Positions 18,033 through 26,799 of a DNA stretch of 64,000 bases are shown here, one piece after another. The stretch is from Micromonospora wenchangensis. GTDB lineage: Bacteria; Actinomycetota; Actinomycetes; Mycobacteriales; Micromonosporaceae. Within the stretch, counting starts at the first letter, position 1, and each line of letters opens with the position of its first letter. The stretch lies in contig NZ_MZMV01000011.1 in assembly GCF_002210435.1 (NCBI RefSeq), forward strand, positions 89,862-153,861, given 5' to 3'. The position numbers were made by a program, and so were the translations under genes. The notes below the pieces were generated by a model. The model had not been told where the DNA came from and made no database searches. It saw nothing but the letters and a program-made list of their open reading frames with translations.

Positions 18033-18674
18033 TCAGGTGGTTGGCTTGTTGTGTTTGCGGATGAGTTCGGGTAGTTCGGTGAGTGAGTCGAGGTGGAACA
18101 GGCCGCGGTCGCTGATCGCTGTGTCGTTGAGGATGTGTGCCCAGGGGCCCCGGCGGATGAGTGCGGTGGGGATTCCTGCTTCTTGCGCTGGTCGGATGTC
18201 GTTGTCGAGGCGGTCTCCGACGTAGAGCACCTGGTCGGCGCGGCAGCCGGCTTCGGTCTACCCGGTCGAAGAAGGCAAGGCACGGTTTCTCCACGCCCCA
18301 GCTGTCCGAGGTGCCGATGACGTCCACCGGTAGGTTCAGGGCGCGGAGGATGGCTTCTGCGCGTGCTGTCTGGTCACCGGCGAGGCCGACGTGGAGTCCT
18401 GCGGGGGGTAGCGCGATCAGGCAGGGGCGGAAGTCGGGGTTGAGGTCGTCTTCGGTGATTGATTCGGTTGTCCTGCTGTGGTGCGGCGTTGCCGTTCCTG
18501 GGTCAGGTTGAATCCCGGTCGGAAGACCTGGAAGGTTTCCCGGTAGTCGGAGCCGCGGGCGATGGCTGCGCCGAAGACGGCGGAGAACGTGTGGCGTGGT
18601 ACGCCGAACCATTCTGCCCAGGTGCCGTACTCGCGGGACTCGTCAACGATGGTCCCGCCCACATCAAAGAACAT
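18033..18674 (-). pseudogene. HAD-superfamily hydrolase, frameshifted
   Basis: Motif I MFFDVGGTIVDESREYGTW starts at ATG 18674. After a frame change near 18460 the central part reads LIALPPAGLHVGLAGDQTA and VIGTSDSWGVEKP (motif III lysine). After another change near 18255 comes the motif IV region VLYVGDRLDNDIRPAQEAG. All HAD motifs are present but in three frames, so two small indels break an otherwise complete gene. A sequencing error cannot be excluded. Confidence 0.7.
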
Positions 18675-18701
18675 GCTGGCGATCACCTGGCGGATTGTGC
18701 C

Positions 18702-19013
18702 GTGAAGGCGATCTACCCTGACGACCGCGACGGCGACCGAGAGGGGGATCCCGAGGCTGTGCCCGGTCTGCGCCCCGAGACCACAGGGTCGGCCGACGCC
18801 ACGTCCCACACGCTTGAGGTCGATGGAGAGACCTTCGTTCTCCGCTCGAACGCGTTCGGTGGCACCGCCTACACGTGGCTCAGCGGGCCGAACCCCGGCT
18901 ACGGCTTCGGCGTCAGCCCGACGGCGAACCTGTCGCTTGACGAGCACACCACGAACATCCGTGACTTACTGGACACCATCGACGCCGGCAGCGGATACAT
19001 CGAAGACGACTGA
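18702..19013 (+). CDS. Small hypothetical protein
   Basis: A GTG at 18702 opens 103 codons ending in an acidic tail. The core SHTLEVDGETFVLRSNAFGG and TYTWLSGPNPGYGFG-like stretch, followed by EHTTNIRDLLDTIDAG, is like small unannotated actinobacterial proteins. It starts next to the broken HAD gene on the opposite strand. Function unknown. Confidence 0.55.
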   Translation: MKAIYPDDRDGDREGDPEAVPGLRPETTGSADATSHTLEVDGETFVLRSNAFGGTAYTWLSGPNPGYGFGVSPTANLSLDEHTTNIRDLLDTIDAGSGYIEDD

Positions 19014-19219
19014 GCATCAGGATCGTCCGACGTTCCGGGCCCGCCGGGCAGGCGTGTCGGGTTCGTCCTCCGTGCCGGGCCCGGGGTACCACTTGCGTGG
19101 TGCGGCGCACGATCGGCGGCAGTTCGCGATACTCCGCCTCGACATCACCGCGCCGGTGCGACGGTGCGGCTGTGCTGGTGCGATCCTATGATCAGCGAGA
19201 TCGTGAAGGGTGGGGGCCG

Positions 19220-19813
19220 ATGCGGGTCGCGATCTCCGGGACGCACGGAATCGGAAAGACCACTCTTGCCGACGCGTTGTGTGCGCGTCTGCCGGGTCAC
19301 GTCATGGTCGACGAGCCGTACTACCTCCTGGAAGAGCAGGGGTACGAGTTCGACTTTCCGCCGTCACGGGAGGACTACCGGGCGATGTTGGCCTGCTCGG
19401 TGCGGAGCCTGCGGTCGCCGCCACCCTCCAGGGCCGTCTTCGACCGCACACCACTGGACTACCTCGCCTACCTGGCCGCGAACGGAGCAGACCCGGCGCA
19501 GGAGGCTGACGCCTCCATGTTGCGTCCCGCGTTCGCGACGCTCGATCTACTGGTTATCGCGGTGATCACGCCGGAGACTGAACGAGTCCTGCCCGCCGCG
19601 GAGCTGTCCGGGCTCCGCTCGCGCATGAACGACGCGCTCCTGGAACTCGTCTACGACGACCCCCTCGATGCTTGGAATGACACTCCTGTCCTGGAGTTGA
19701 GTGGACCGCTCGACAACCGGCTGGAGGCGATCCTCGACGTCCTGAAACCAGCATCAGCGGGCCCAGGTGCGGGCCCGACCGAATCCGGGGCTGAAGAGCC
19801 ACGGCAAGGGTGA
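19220..19813 (+). CDS. P-loop ATPase/kinase-like protein
   Basis: 197 residues. A Walker A motif lies at the very N-terminus (MRVAISGTHGIGKTTLADAL), followed by VMVDEPYYLLEEQGYEF and a late AVFDRTPLDYLAYLAANG, whose FDR-x-PLDYL pattern is typical of AAA-type nucleotide or small-molecule kinases related to deoxynucleoside kinases. A single-domain kinase or ATPase is therefore likely; its substrate is not evident. The ATG at 19220 follows a GAAGGGTGGGGG stretch. Confidence 0.75.
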   Translation: MRVAISGTHGIGKTTLADALCARLPGHVMVDEPYYLLEEQGYEFDFPPSREDYRAMLACSVRSLRSPPPSRAVFDRTPLDYLAYLAANGADPAQEADASMLRPAFATLDLLVIAVITPETERVLPAAELSGLRSRMNDALLELVYDDPLDAWNDTPVLELSGPLDNRLEAILDVLKPASAGPGAGPTESGAEEPRQG

Positions 19814-19935
19814 CGACGCGTCACTGCGCCGCACCAGGTACCACCGGAGCGATGCCCTGTATCGCACTCCACCCGGGAGATCCCGATGTGGTCAGGGTGC
19901 TGGGGGCCGGTCCGAGTGCTACGGAGGCTTGACGC

Positions 19936-20946
19936 TCAGCGGGGCACGATGCGGCGGATCGCTGCGATCTGGTTGGCCCAGCCGTTCAGTGTCACGAGCT
20001 TGACGACATCACCGCTACTCGGCGCGTGGATGATGAGTCCGCTGCCGAGATACATGCCGATGTGGCGGGGTGTGGTTCGGGTGCCCTGGCTGCCGGGGAT
20101 GAGGATCAGGTCGCCGGGGTGGAGTTGCGTCGGGTCGGTGACGGGGGTGCCGGCGTGGATCTGATCTTGGGTGGTGCGGGGGATGGTGATGCCGGCCGTC
20201 CGGTACGCGGCCTGCATGAGGGATGAGCAGTCGCACTGCCTGGCAGGGTCGCCGGAGTGCGGGGCGGTACAGGAACCGCCGAAGTGGTATGGGGTGCCGA
20301 GTTGGCCGACGGCCCAGGTTATGGCGGTCGCGACGGCCGGCGGAGTGTCGGCCGGCACCCTGAAGCCGTCCGGTATGGCAGTAGGTGTGGCGGCACAGTC
20401 GGTCAGTGTGCCGGTGAGGCGTTGAACCAGGTGGGAGGCGTCGTCGGCCCACTTGGTGTAGGCGTCAGGGAAGGCGGAGATCTGTACTGCTTGTGCGGCC
20501 TGGGTCAGTGGCATCGTTTCCCAGCTGGGAACGGCGAGCAGTTTGTGGTAGAAGGCGTTGGCCTGGTAGGCGGGGTCGGCCAGTTGGGCTGCGCTGCCCC
20601 AGCCCTGGCTGGGGCGTTGCTGGAACACACCGATGGAGTCGTGGTCGTTGCGGTGGCCGAGGTGGGGCAGGTTCCGTAGTCCGGATTCCTGCAGTGCGGT
20701 GGCGACGGCGATGATCCAGCCTCGGCGGGGCACGCCCCTGGCCCGTCCGACGTCGATGATCGTGGTGGCGATGTCGAGCTGCTCGGTATCCCACGTGCCG
20801 GTGTTGGGCGGCTGGTCGGAGGGTGGATGGGGTGCGGAGGCGGTGTCGCAGGTGCCGGAGCGGGTGGTGGCCGACATGAGGGCCGCGGGGAGGCCGAGGC
20901 AGGCTACGACGACCACGGTGACAACTCCGATGATGACTTTGGTCAT
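19936..20946 (-). CDS. NlpC/P60 (C40) peptidoglycan hydrolase of the conjugative element
   Basis: 336 residues. An N-terminal signal anchor (VIIGVVTVVVVACLGLPAAL) is followed by a lytic-transglycosylase-like middle (ALQESGLRNLPH, DSIGVFQQRPSQGWG) and a C-terminal NlpC/P60 domain. The catalytic cysteine is in RQCDCSSLMQAAY, and histidines lie in RHIGMYLG and IIHAPSSG. The two-domain layout matches Tn916 Orf14-type enzymes that open the wall for the mating channel. The ATG at 20946 is the start of the open frame. It is read in the same direction as the T4SS genes but lies 11 kb from them. Confidence 0.85.
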   Translation of the reverse strand: MTKVIIGVVTVVVVACLGLPAALMSATTRSGTCDTASAPHPPSDQPPNTGTWDTEQLDIATTIIDVGRARGVPRRGWIIAVATALQESGLRNLPHLGHRNDHDSIGVFQQRPSQGWGSAAQLADPAYQANAFYHKLLAVPSWETMPLTQAAQAVQISAFPDAYTKWADDASHLVQRLTGTLTDCAATPTAIPDGFRVPADTPPAVATAITWAVGQLGTPYHFGGSCTAPHSGDPARQCDCSSLMQAAYRTAGITIPRTTQDQIHAGTPVTDPTQLHPGDLILIPGSQGTRTTPRHIGMYLGSGLIIHAPSSGDVVKLVTLNGWANQIAAIRRIVPR

Positions 20947-21537
20947 CGTGACGGCACGTCCTTTGCGTCGTGTGCGAACGGATGTTGCTGGTCAGGTGGG
21001 GGTTCCGGGCTGATGGACAGCGGCACCGAAGTCGCTCTCGTGGCTGCGTATCTCTTCCGCGTCGGGTGGTGAAGCACGAAAAGGACCGTGGGCCGCCCGG
21101 AACGGACGGCCCACCGTGGCGGTCAGGGTGTGGTGGCAGGTGGGATGAACAAGTGGCGGCGCAGCGGAGCGGGTTGTCGATGACACGGCTGGTGTGGGGA
21201 TGGTCGGACCGGGGTGCGGCGTACGCCCAGTCCCAGGTGCCGTTGGACATGGCGGGGACGTGCCGGACGGTGTCGTGCTGGTCGAGGAACCAGACGCGGC
21301 TCCGAGGCTCCGCGAGGAGTGCCAAGGGGCTGGGTTGCCTAGGGATGGTGCAGGCGCAGTCCGACTCGCGGTAGGTGGTAGCTGGTGATGGATGTGCAGC
21401 GGCGGTCGCAGAGTCGCTGCCATGACGGCGCGTAGGCCACGGCGGTGCTCCTGAGCGTGGGCCGGTGGGGTCGGCGCCATCGGAGGTCGGGGCCCGGGGC
21501 AGCAGCACCGATGGCCACTGCCCCGGGCTGTGGGTGG
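20947..21537. other. 590-bp region without a convincing gene
   Basis: Between the NlpC/P60 start and the DUF932 stop I find no supported gene. A minus-strand stretch near 21100-21390 (RVWFLDQHDTVRHVPAMSNG) has protein-like composition, but its frame runs far into the NlpC/P60 gene and lacks a clear start. It may be a decayed small gene. Confidence 0.4.
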
Positions 21538-22527
21538 TCAGACTGTGAGCAGGTCGAAGGCGGTGATCTTGAGGTCACCGACGTTGCCGGTGACGACCCG
21601 ATTGGCGCGGGCGGTGTCGTTCTTGGCGGGCTGGTAGTGGTCGAGGTACTCGGTGATGGCCTGGTATCCGGCCCATCGGCTGCCGGTGATGGCTTTCTGG
21701 GTGTCGGCTTCGCGGATCAGGTACTTGAGGGTGCCGAGGCGCTGCTTGGCGTTTTTGCGGGTCTGCTCGGAGGCGTTGTCCTTGAGGGGCCACACCTGGC
21801 CGACGATCTGTTCGAACTCGCGCATGGTCAGCTCGGCTTGGAGCATCCGCTCGGCGGCCTTCTCGAAGGTGTCCATGTAGGTCCACATCAGGCCGATGGC
21901 CTCGCGGGCCTGGCTGATCTGTGAGGTGACGTTCGAGGTGTGCCGGAAGGTGTAGTGCCCGACGGTGTGTTGGAAGGCGGCGCGTTGGGTGTTGGCGCAG
22001 ACCACCCGGATGGGGCTGGCGTCGACGCGCAGGGCGGCGGTGCCGTCGTGGGAGGTGGTGCCGATCAGGTAGAGGTCCAGTCGGTCGACGCCGGCGATGT
22101 GCATCGCGTCGGGGAGTTTCATGGTGACGAAGACGCTCTTGCCGCCGCGGAGGCTGCCGGCGGTTTCGAAGTGGGCGCCGCCGACCTGGTCGACGAGGCG
22201 GTCGAGCATCTCGGCGCACTGTTCGTTCTGGACCACGGTGTAGTCGGTGCCGACGATGCCCAGGTACTCGGTGGCTCCGGTGGCCGGGTTACGGCGGACG
22301 GTCATCCGTTTGTCGTCGGCGGGGACCTGCACCTCGACGCCGTCGATGAGGTCGATGCCGACGGTGCGGATGGTGCGTACGCCCCAGTCACCGAGGCGGG
22401 CGGCGGCCATGATCTCTTCGGCTTTCATGGTGTCCTGGGTGACGGTGCCCAGCTGATGCCAGGCGGATACGCGGGCGGACGCGAAGGCGGTTGTCCCGTC
22501 GGCGAACGTTTCCAGTTCGTGTGGCAC
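21538..22527 (-). CDS. DUF932 (phage/plasmid-like) protein
   Basis: 329 residues of the DUF932/TIGR03299 family, common on phages and mobile elements and without an assigned role. Family-like segments are ASARVSAWHQLGTVTQD at the N-terminus, YLGIVGTDYTVVQNEQ in the middle, and IRVVCANTQRAAFQHTVG with YFRH-like HYTFRHTSN afterwards. The ATG at 22527 follows AGGAGAACC. It heads a set of minus-strand element genes between 21.5 and 26.1 kb. Confidence 0.85.
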   Translation of the reverse strand: MPHELETFADGTTAFASARVSAWHQLGTVTQDTMKAEEIMAAARLGDWGVRTIRTVGIDLIDGVEVQVPADDKRMTVRRNPATGATEYLGIVGTDYTVVQNEQCAEMLDRLVDQVGGAHFETAGSLRGGKSVFVTMKLPDAMHIAGVDRLDLYLIGTTSHDGTAALRVDASPIRVVCANTQRAAFQHTVGHYTFRHTSNVTSQISQAREAIGLMWTYMDTFEKAAERMLQAELTMREFEQIVGQVWPLKDNASEQTRKNAKQRLGTLKYLIREADTQKAITGSRWAGYQAITEYLDHYQPAKNDTARANRVVTGNVGDLKITAFDLLTV

Positions 22528-22597
22528 AGGGGTTCTCCTGTCGATACGGGTGCGGGGGCCGGGCGTGTGGCTCGGCCCCCGCGGTGGTTGGCGATGG

Positions 22598-23866
22598 TCA
22601 GGACTGGTCGGGGGTGCCCGCGTCGGTGCCGGTCTCGGCGGGTGCCGGGTGGAGGAAGGTGAGCGGGTTGTCGGCGACCAGGAGGATGCGGCCCGCAGCG
22701 GCGGCCTTCGTGAGGTTGTTGCGGACGGCCCCGTTGCTGACTGCCCGGTTGAGCTGCGCGGCGAGGGCGGTGGTGATGTCCTGCGGGGTCATCTGGCGGC
22801 CGGGGTGGGCGGCGAGGTAGTCGAGGGTCAGGCGTTCCAGTTCGCCGCGGCCGAACGGCTGGTTGCCGTCGGCGTTGACGGTGGTGTCACCGACCCGGGT
22901 CGTGGTGCTCGCCGCGCGGAGGGTGGGGCGGGTGGGTAGGACGACGATGTGGGTCTCGCCGTCGGGGGCGACGATGTGCAGGGTGCCGTCCGGGTGGATC
23001 AGCGGCTGTACTGCCGTCGTGGCGGTCGGTGCGGTGGCCAGTCCTCGGATGGCCTGGGAGCACAGCGGGCAGCGGGGCGGCTGCGGGTTCGGGTCGACCT
23101 CGCTGGCCTTGGTCGGTCCCGGGATCCACCGTGGCGGCAGGCCGGGTAGGCGTCGGGCGGCGTCGGCCTGCTCCATCGCGGTCAGCAGCCGGGTGGCCGT
23201 CGGGTGTCCGATGCCGCTTTCGGCGACGATCACGTCCAGGGTCGCGCCGATGTCGCCGTGGTCGGCCAGGACTGCCTTGATGGTCATGACCTTGCGGTCA
23301 CCTGGGCGGGCAGGCGATACGGCGGCTGCCGGCTGTGCCGTGGCCTGCACGTCGGAGTTCGGCTCGGTGTCGTCGCCGCTGATGTGGGCCCCCTCCTCGT
23401 CGGGGACGGCCGGCCCGTTCGCGTCAGTGTCGTCGTCTCGGTCGGGCGGAGTGGTCCCTACCTCGGTGCCGTCGCGGTCGCTGCTGCCGTCGTCGGGGTT
23501 GCTCGCGATGTGGTCGGTCGACTCGCCGGTGTCCTCAGCCGGCTGGTCGGTCCGTTCCCCGGTTTCGGTGTCTGCGTTCTGGTTGACGGTGGTGTCGGCC
23601 CCGGTGGTGTGCGCGTCGGCGGGTTCGGTGTCCGGCGGCGCGGTGTCACCGGCGGCGGTGGGGAGGGTCCACCGGGTGGGGATGCCGTCGGTGTCGGTGT
23701 CCACCGCGATGATCAGGCCGGCGTCGGTCAGGGTCTTGATTGCCTTGTCGGTGGTCGATCGGGCCTTGCCGGCCTTCTCGGCCAATTCGTGGATGTCGCC
23801 CTGGCCGAGTTCGGTCAGGGCGTCGAGGACGGCCTGCGTGGCAGGTGTCAGGGACAGGTCGTTCAT
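22598..23866 (-). CDS. Winged-helix DNA-binding protein with long acidic linker
   Basis: 422 residues. The N-terminus is a winged helix (TQAVLDALTELGQGDIHELA with TTDKAIKTLTDAGLI). A low-complexity Asp/Thr/Pro linker follows (about residues 70-200), then a second helix-turn-helix-like region (GATLDVIVAESGIGHPTATR), a CPLCSQ half zinc motif, and a third winged-helix-like C-terminus (LDYLAAHPGRQMTPQDITTA). Three DNA-binding-like modules suggest an element regulator or plasmid-type DNA organiser. GGAGGGAAACCC precedes the ATG at 23866. Confidence 0.68.
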   Translation of the reverse strand: MNDLSLTPATQAVLDALTELGQGDIHELAEKAGKARSTTDKAIKTLTDAGLIIAVDTDTDGIPTRWTLPTAAGDTAPPDTEPADAHTTGADTTVNQNADTETGERTDQPAEDTGESTDHIASNPDDGSSDRDGTEVGTTPPDRDDDTDANGPAVPDEEGAHISGDDTEPNSDVQATAQPAAAVSPARPGDRKVMTIKAVLADHGDIGATLDVIVAESGIGHPTATRLLTAMEQADAARRLPGLPPRWIPGPTKASEVDPNPQPPRCPLCSQAIRGLATAPTATTAVQPLIHPDGTLHIVAPDGETHIVVLPTRPTLRAASTTTRVGDTTVNADGNQPFGRGELERLTLDYLAAHPGRQMTPQDITTALAAQLNRAVSNGAVRNNLTKAAAAGRILLVADNPLTFLHPAPAETGTDAGTPDQS

Positions 23867-24008
23867 CAGGGTTTCCCTCCTGGGGTGAGAGCCGTCCGAC
23901 CCGGTGTCGGACGGCGGTGTGTCGGGGTTGTGGGCAGCGGCGAGCACGGGCCCGCGCTGCCGTGCGGTGGTGCTCGACCCGACGGGTGGCATGGGCTCGT
24001 CGGCGACG

Positions 24009-24584
24009 TCAGTGGCCGGTGCTGGTGCGCAGGATGTAGAGGCGTCCGTTGGTCGGGTCGCGGTAGATACCGGCGTCGGGGTGGGCGAGTCGCAGCGGCT
24101 CGACGCTGCCGGACGGTCGCAGCCGGGCGTCGCAGCTACCGACGGTGATGTGGGTGGCGTGGCCGGCGAGGTGCAGCCGGCGGCAGGAGTCGGTATGGGG
24201 CAGGACGACCAGGACGGTGTCGCCGGGGTTGACGTAGCGCCGCTGCACCACCCTGCCCTCGTGGGTCTGCGCGTGGACGGTCCGTGTGGTGTCGGCGATG
24301 AGGGTGTCGACGCGGTCGCGGGCCTGCCGGTACTCGCGGCCCAGGTCGGTGATGGTCTGCACGACGCCGGTGACCGTGGCGGTGAGATCGGTCAGGTCGT
24401 CGGTGTTGATGAGCCGGGTGCGGAGCTGGTCGGCGGCGAGGAGCAGTTCGGTGCGTAGGTGCCGCAGGGTGGCGGCGGCGTCGGGGAGGTGCGCGGCGGC
24501 GGGGATCGGGTCGGTGGCGTGCTGGTCGAGGGTGCGGCCGGTCGTGAGGGTGATCCACCGGTTGACCGGGTCGAGGTGCGGCAT
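24009..24584 (-). CDS. Hypothetical element protein
   Basis: 191 residues with a helical middle part (LLLAADQLRTRLINTDDLTD, VVQTITDLGREYRQARDRVD) likely to form a coiled coil, and a beta-rich C-terminal half (YVNPGDTVLVVLPHTDSCRR). It is 14 bp downstream of the gene at 24599-25339 and co-directional, so they are probably co-transcribed. Family not recognised. Confidence 0.6.
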   Translation of the reverse strand: MPHLDPVNRWITLTTGRTLDQHATDPIPAAAHLPDAAATLRHLRTELLLAADQLRTRLINTDDLTDLTATVTGVVQTITDLGREYRQARDRVDTLIADTTRTVHAQTHEGRVVQRRYVNPGDTVLVVLPHTDSCRRLHLAGHATHITVGSCDARLRPSGSVEPLRLAHPDAGIYRDPTNGRLYILRTSTGH

Positions 24585-24598
24585 CAGGTGTCCCGGGG

Positions 24599-25339
24599 TC
24601 AGCTGGTGAGGTGGGCGAGTTCGGTGGGGGTGAGCTGTGCGGGGGTGCGGTTGCGCCACGCGTCGGAGTGGCGCAGCTGCCACCAGCGCAGCAGCGCCCG
24701 GCAGGCGGTGGGGAGGTCGTCGCAGTCGGGCAGCGGGTACGCCATCGGGCCGTGGCGGTGGCGGGGGTCGGTGTATGCGGTCGGTGTCCACCCCTGGTCG
24801 GTGTCGGTGACCTCCCCGACGATGCGGTTGGCGTACGGGATGTCGAAGGCGGTGGCGGCTTCGGCGTCGGGCATCACCAGCCAGGTGCGGTCGGGGTGGC
24901 GGCGCAGCGTGGCGACACCCTGCGCGGGGTCGCCGGGGTGCAGCAGCAGGTGCCGTTCGTTGGTGCCGCTGATCGGCCGGTGGCTGCGCCAGGCGCGGTA
25001 GCAGGCGGTGAGCAGGGTGCCGAGGAGGCGGTGGCGTTCACGGGCGGTGAGGACGTCGGTGAGGGTGTGCGGGTAGCCGGTCAGGGGTCCGTCGGCGTGG
25101 GAGGTGAGCCGGTGTCGGGTGGTGTCGGCGAGCGCACCGAGCCGGGTGAGGGTCTGGTCGAGGGTGGTGGTGCTGTCGGTGAAGTCGCGGGCGGTGCGGT
25201 GTAGGAGGCGGGCGAGGTCGCCGAGTGGGTCGAGGGTGGCGGTGTCGTGTCGCCACAGGTGTTCGGGTAGGACGTCGTTGGTGTCGGCGGCGATACGTCG
25301 CAGCGCGGGATCGGTCAGGAACACCGGGGTCTCCTTCAC
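24599..25339 (-). CDS. Hypothetical element protein
   Basis: 246 residues, no recognised domain. The N-terminal half is helical (LRRIAADTNDVLPEHLWRH; LGDLARLLHRTARDF), the C-terminal half contains tryptophan-rich segments (RALLRWWQLRHSDAWR). The ATG at 25339 follows GAAGGAGACC. Co-directional with the neighbours at 24009 and 25406, so part of one element operon. Confidence 0.6.
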   Translation of the reverse strand: MKETPVFLTDPALRRIAADTNDVLPEHLWRHDTATLDPLGDLARLLHRTARDFTDSTTTLDQTLTRLGALADTTRHRLTSHADGPLTGYPHTLTDVLTARERHRLLGTLLTACYRAWRSHRPISGTNERHLLLHPGDPAQGVATLRRHPDRTWLVMPDAEAATAFDIPYANRIVGEVTDTDQGWTPTAYTDPRHRHGPMAYPLPDCDDLPTACRALLRWWQLRHSDAWRNRTPAQLTPTELAHLTS

Positions 25340-25405
25340 AGACGGGATGGCGAAGGCCGGTCACCGCGTGGGGCGGTGGCCAGCCTTCGGGGGGTGTGTG
25401 GGGGT

Positions 25406-26095
25406 TCAGGCGGTGGCGATGGCGCACAGCCGGGCGTCGGGGCGTAGGGCGCGCAGGTAGGCGCAGGCTTCGTTGAGGAAGCGGAACCGGTCGGCGACGG
25501 AGTCGGTGGCGGGGGTGAGGAGGCGGCCGTCGGTGGTGATCAGGGCGTCGCCGATGAGTGCGATGCGCCAGTGCAGGCCGGCGTAGGTCGCTTCCCCTGC
25601 CTGGTAGAGGGACAGCTCGTAGGGGTCGAAGGTGTGGGCGAGCATCGCCAGGACGCGGGGTTGCAGCTCGAAGCGGCGGCGGGCCTCGTAGAGGGTGACG
25701 GTGCTCGGAGCGATGTGGTGTTGGGCGAGGAAGTCCTCGAAGGGACGGGCCGGTTTGGTGGTGGCGCCGATGTGGGTGTTCCAGGCCCGCCAGCGCAGCG
25801 CGGCGTCGTGGGCGGCGCGGGCGGCGGTGCCGGTCAGGTCCAGGCGGCTCTTGCGGCCTCCGGCGGCGAGGGTGACCGCGCCGCACCGTCGGGCGGCGTC
25901 GAGCAGCCAGTAGCCGAAGAACCGGGTCAGCCAACCGATCAGCGGGCGGTGGCGGACCCGGTAGCGGCGGATGGGGGTGCCGTTGATGTGGAGCAGGTCG
26001 TGGACCTTCTCCGAGGCGGCGAACCAGTCGGCGTTCACGCCGGGGGTGAAGCAGACGGTGATCACGTGGCCGGTGGGGGGAGTGGGGGTGGGCAT
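25406..26095 (-). CDS. Hypothetical element protein
   Basis: 229 residues from an ATG at 26095 preceded by AAGGGAG. Segments such as HVITVCFTPGVNADWF, IGWLTRFFGYWLLDAA and FEDFLAQHHIAPSTVTLYEA look globular; no family recognised. It is the first gene of the minus-strand run 21.5-26.1 kb, and the dyad at 26319-26342 lies in its upstream region. Confidence 0.6.
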   Translation of the reverse strand: MPTPTPPTGHVITVCFTPGVNADWFAASEKVHDLLHINGTPIRRYRVRHRPLIGWLTRFFGYWLLDAARRCGAVTLAAGGRKSRLDLTGTAARAAHDAALRWRAWNTHIGATTKPARPFEDFLAQHHIAPSTVTLYEARRRFELQPRVLAMLAHTFDPYELSLYQAGEATYAGLHWRIALIGDALITTDGRLLTPATDSVADRFRFLNEACAYLRALRPDARLCAIATA

Positions 26096-26318
26096 GACGG
26101 AGTGCTCCCTTCGCGACAGGGCAGGGTGAGGTGGTGTGTGGGGTGGGGTCACCGGGGTGCGGCGTCTGCGGCGGAGCACTGCCTTGGGGTGCGGGTGGGG
26201 ATCACGGGCCGACCGGGAGGGTGGGCTGAGGGTGATCCCGTGGCGCGGGGGCAGGTCCGGGAGGGACAGACGGGCGGCGGTGCGAGCAGAAAGAAGAAGC
26301 CGCACCGTAGCGCGGTGA

Positions 26319-26342
26319 CCTGACAGCACCGGCGCTGTCAGG
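26319..26342. promoter_or_regulatory. Inverted repeat CCTGACAGC-N6-GCTGTCAGG in a divergent promoter region
   Basis: A perfect 9-bp dyad with a 6-bp spacer lies between the minus-strand operon starting at 26095 and the plus-strand NACHT pair starting at 26464. A half site CTGTCAGG recurs at 26390-26397. The same heptamer occurs at other intergenic sites of the element (31591, 42185-42240, 47784, 47813, 52089). Operator function is inference. Confidence 0.5.
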
Positions 26343-26463
26343 AATCGTGATCATGCGGCTGAGCTGTGCTGCCAGATGGTGTCGGGCCTCTGTCAGGTTT
26401 TGTACTCAGCGGCACCCCACGCGAGGGCCGTCTCGTCGCCTCGATGTCGGGCATGATGACGGT

Positions 26464-26799
26464 ATGCGCCTGGGTCGGGCCTCTGTGGCGTTCTTCGTGG
26501 CCGGTGCGGCATCTGCGCTCTGGGCCGTGTTCCTGATCAGCGAGGGCTTGGACAAGGCCGACAAGTGGTCCAGTGTCGCGGCCTTCATCGGGACTGTCGT
26601 ACTCGGCGTTCTCGGCTTGGTGACGGCACGACGATCAGCGAATCCGACGCCGAGCCCGACGTCGTCGCCGGCAGGCGACGGCGGACCATCGCCGTCCAGC
26701 GGCGTCCAGACCATCAATGTCCACGGCGGCATCGCACCGATCGTGGGTCCTGGTGGGACTCAGACCAACACGTTCAACACCCCACCGCCGGGCACGTGA
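26464..26799 (+). CDS. Small membrane protein with signalling-like motif, partner of the NACHT ATPase
   Basis: 111 residues. Two hydrophobic helices (SVAFFVAGAASALWAVFLI; FIGTVVLGVLGLVTA) are followed by a Pro/Ser linker and a C-terminal motif at residues 83-105 beginning TINVHGGIAPI and ending in PGGTQTNTF. The same motif, 15 of 22 positions identical by my count, opens the next protein. The stop overlaps the NACHT GTG start (GTGA at 26796), so both are translated together. I infer an adaptor or effector that joins the NACHT protein through this motif. No known family recognised. Confidence 0.65.
   Translation: MRLGRASVAFFVAGAASALWAVFLISEGLDKADKWSSVAAFIGTVVLGVLGLVTARRSANPTPSPTSSPAGDGGPSPSSGVQTINVHGGIAPIVGPGGTQTNTFNTPPPGT

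Noticed and set aside
20992..21508. Possible minus-strand gene between NlpC/P60 and DUF932
   Set aside because: One stretch looks protein-like, but the frame runs deep into the NlpC/P60 gene and lacks a ribosome site.
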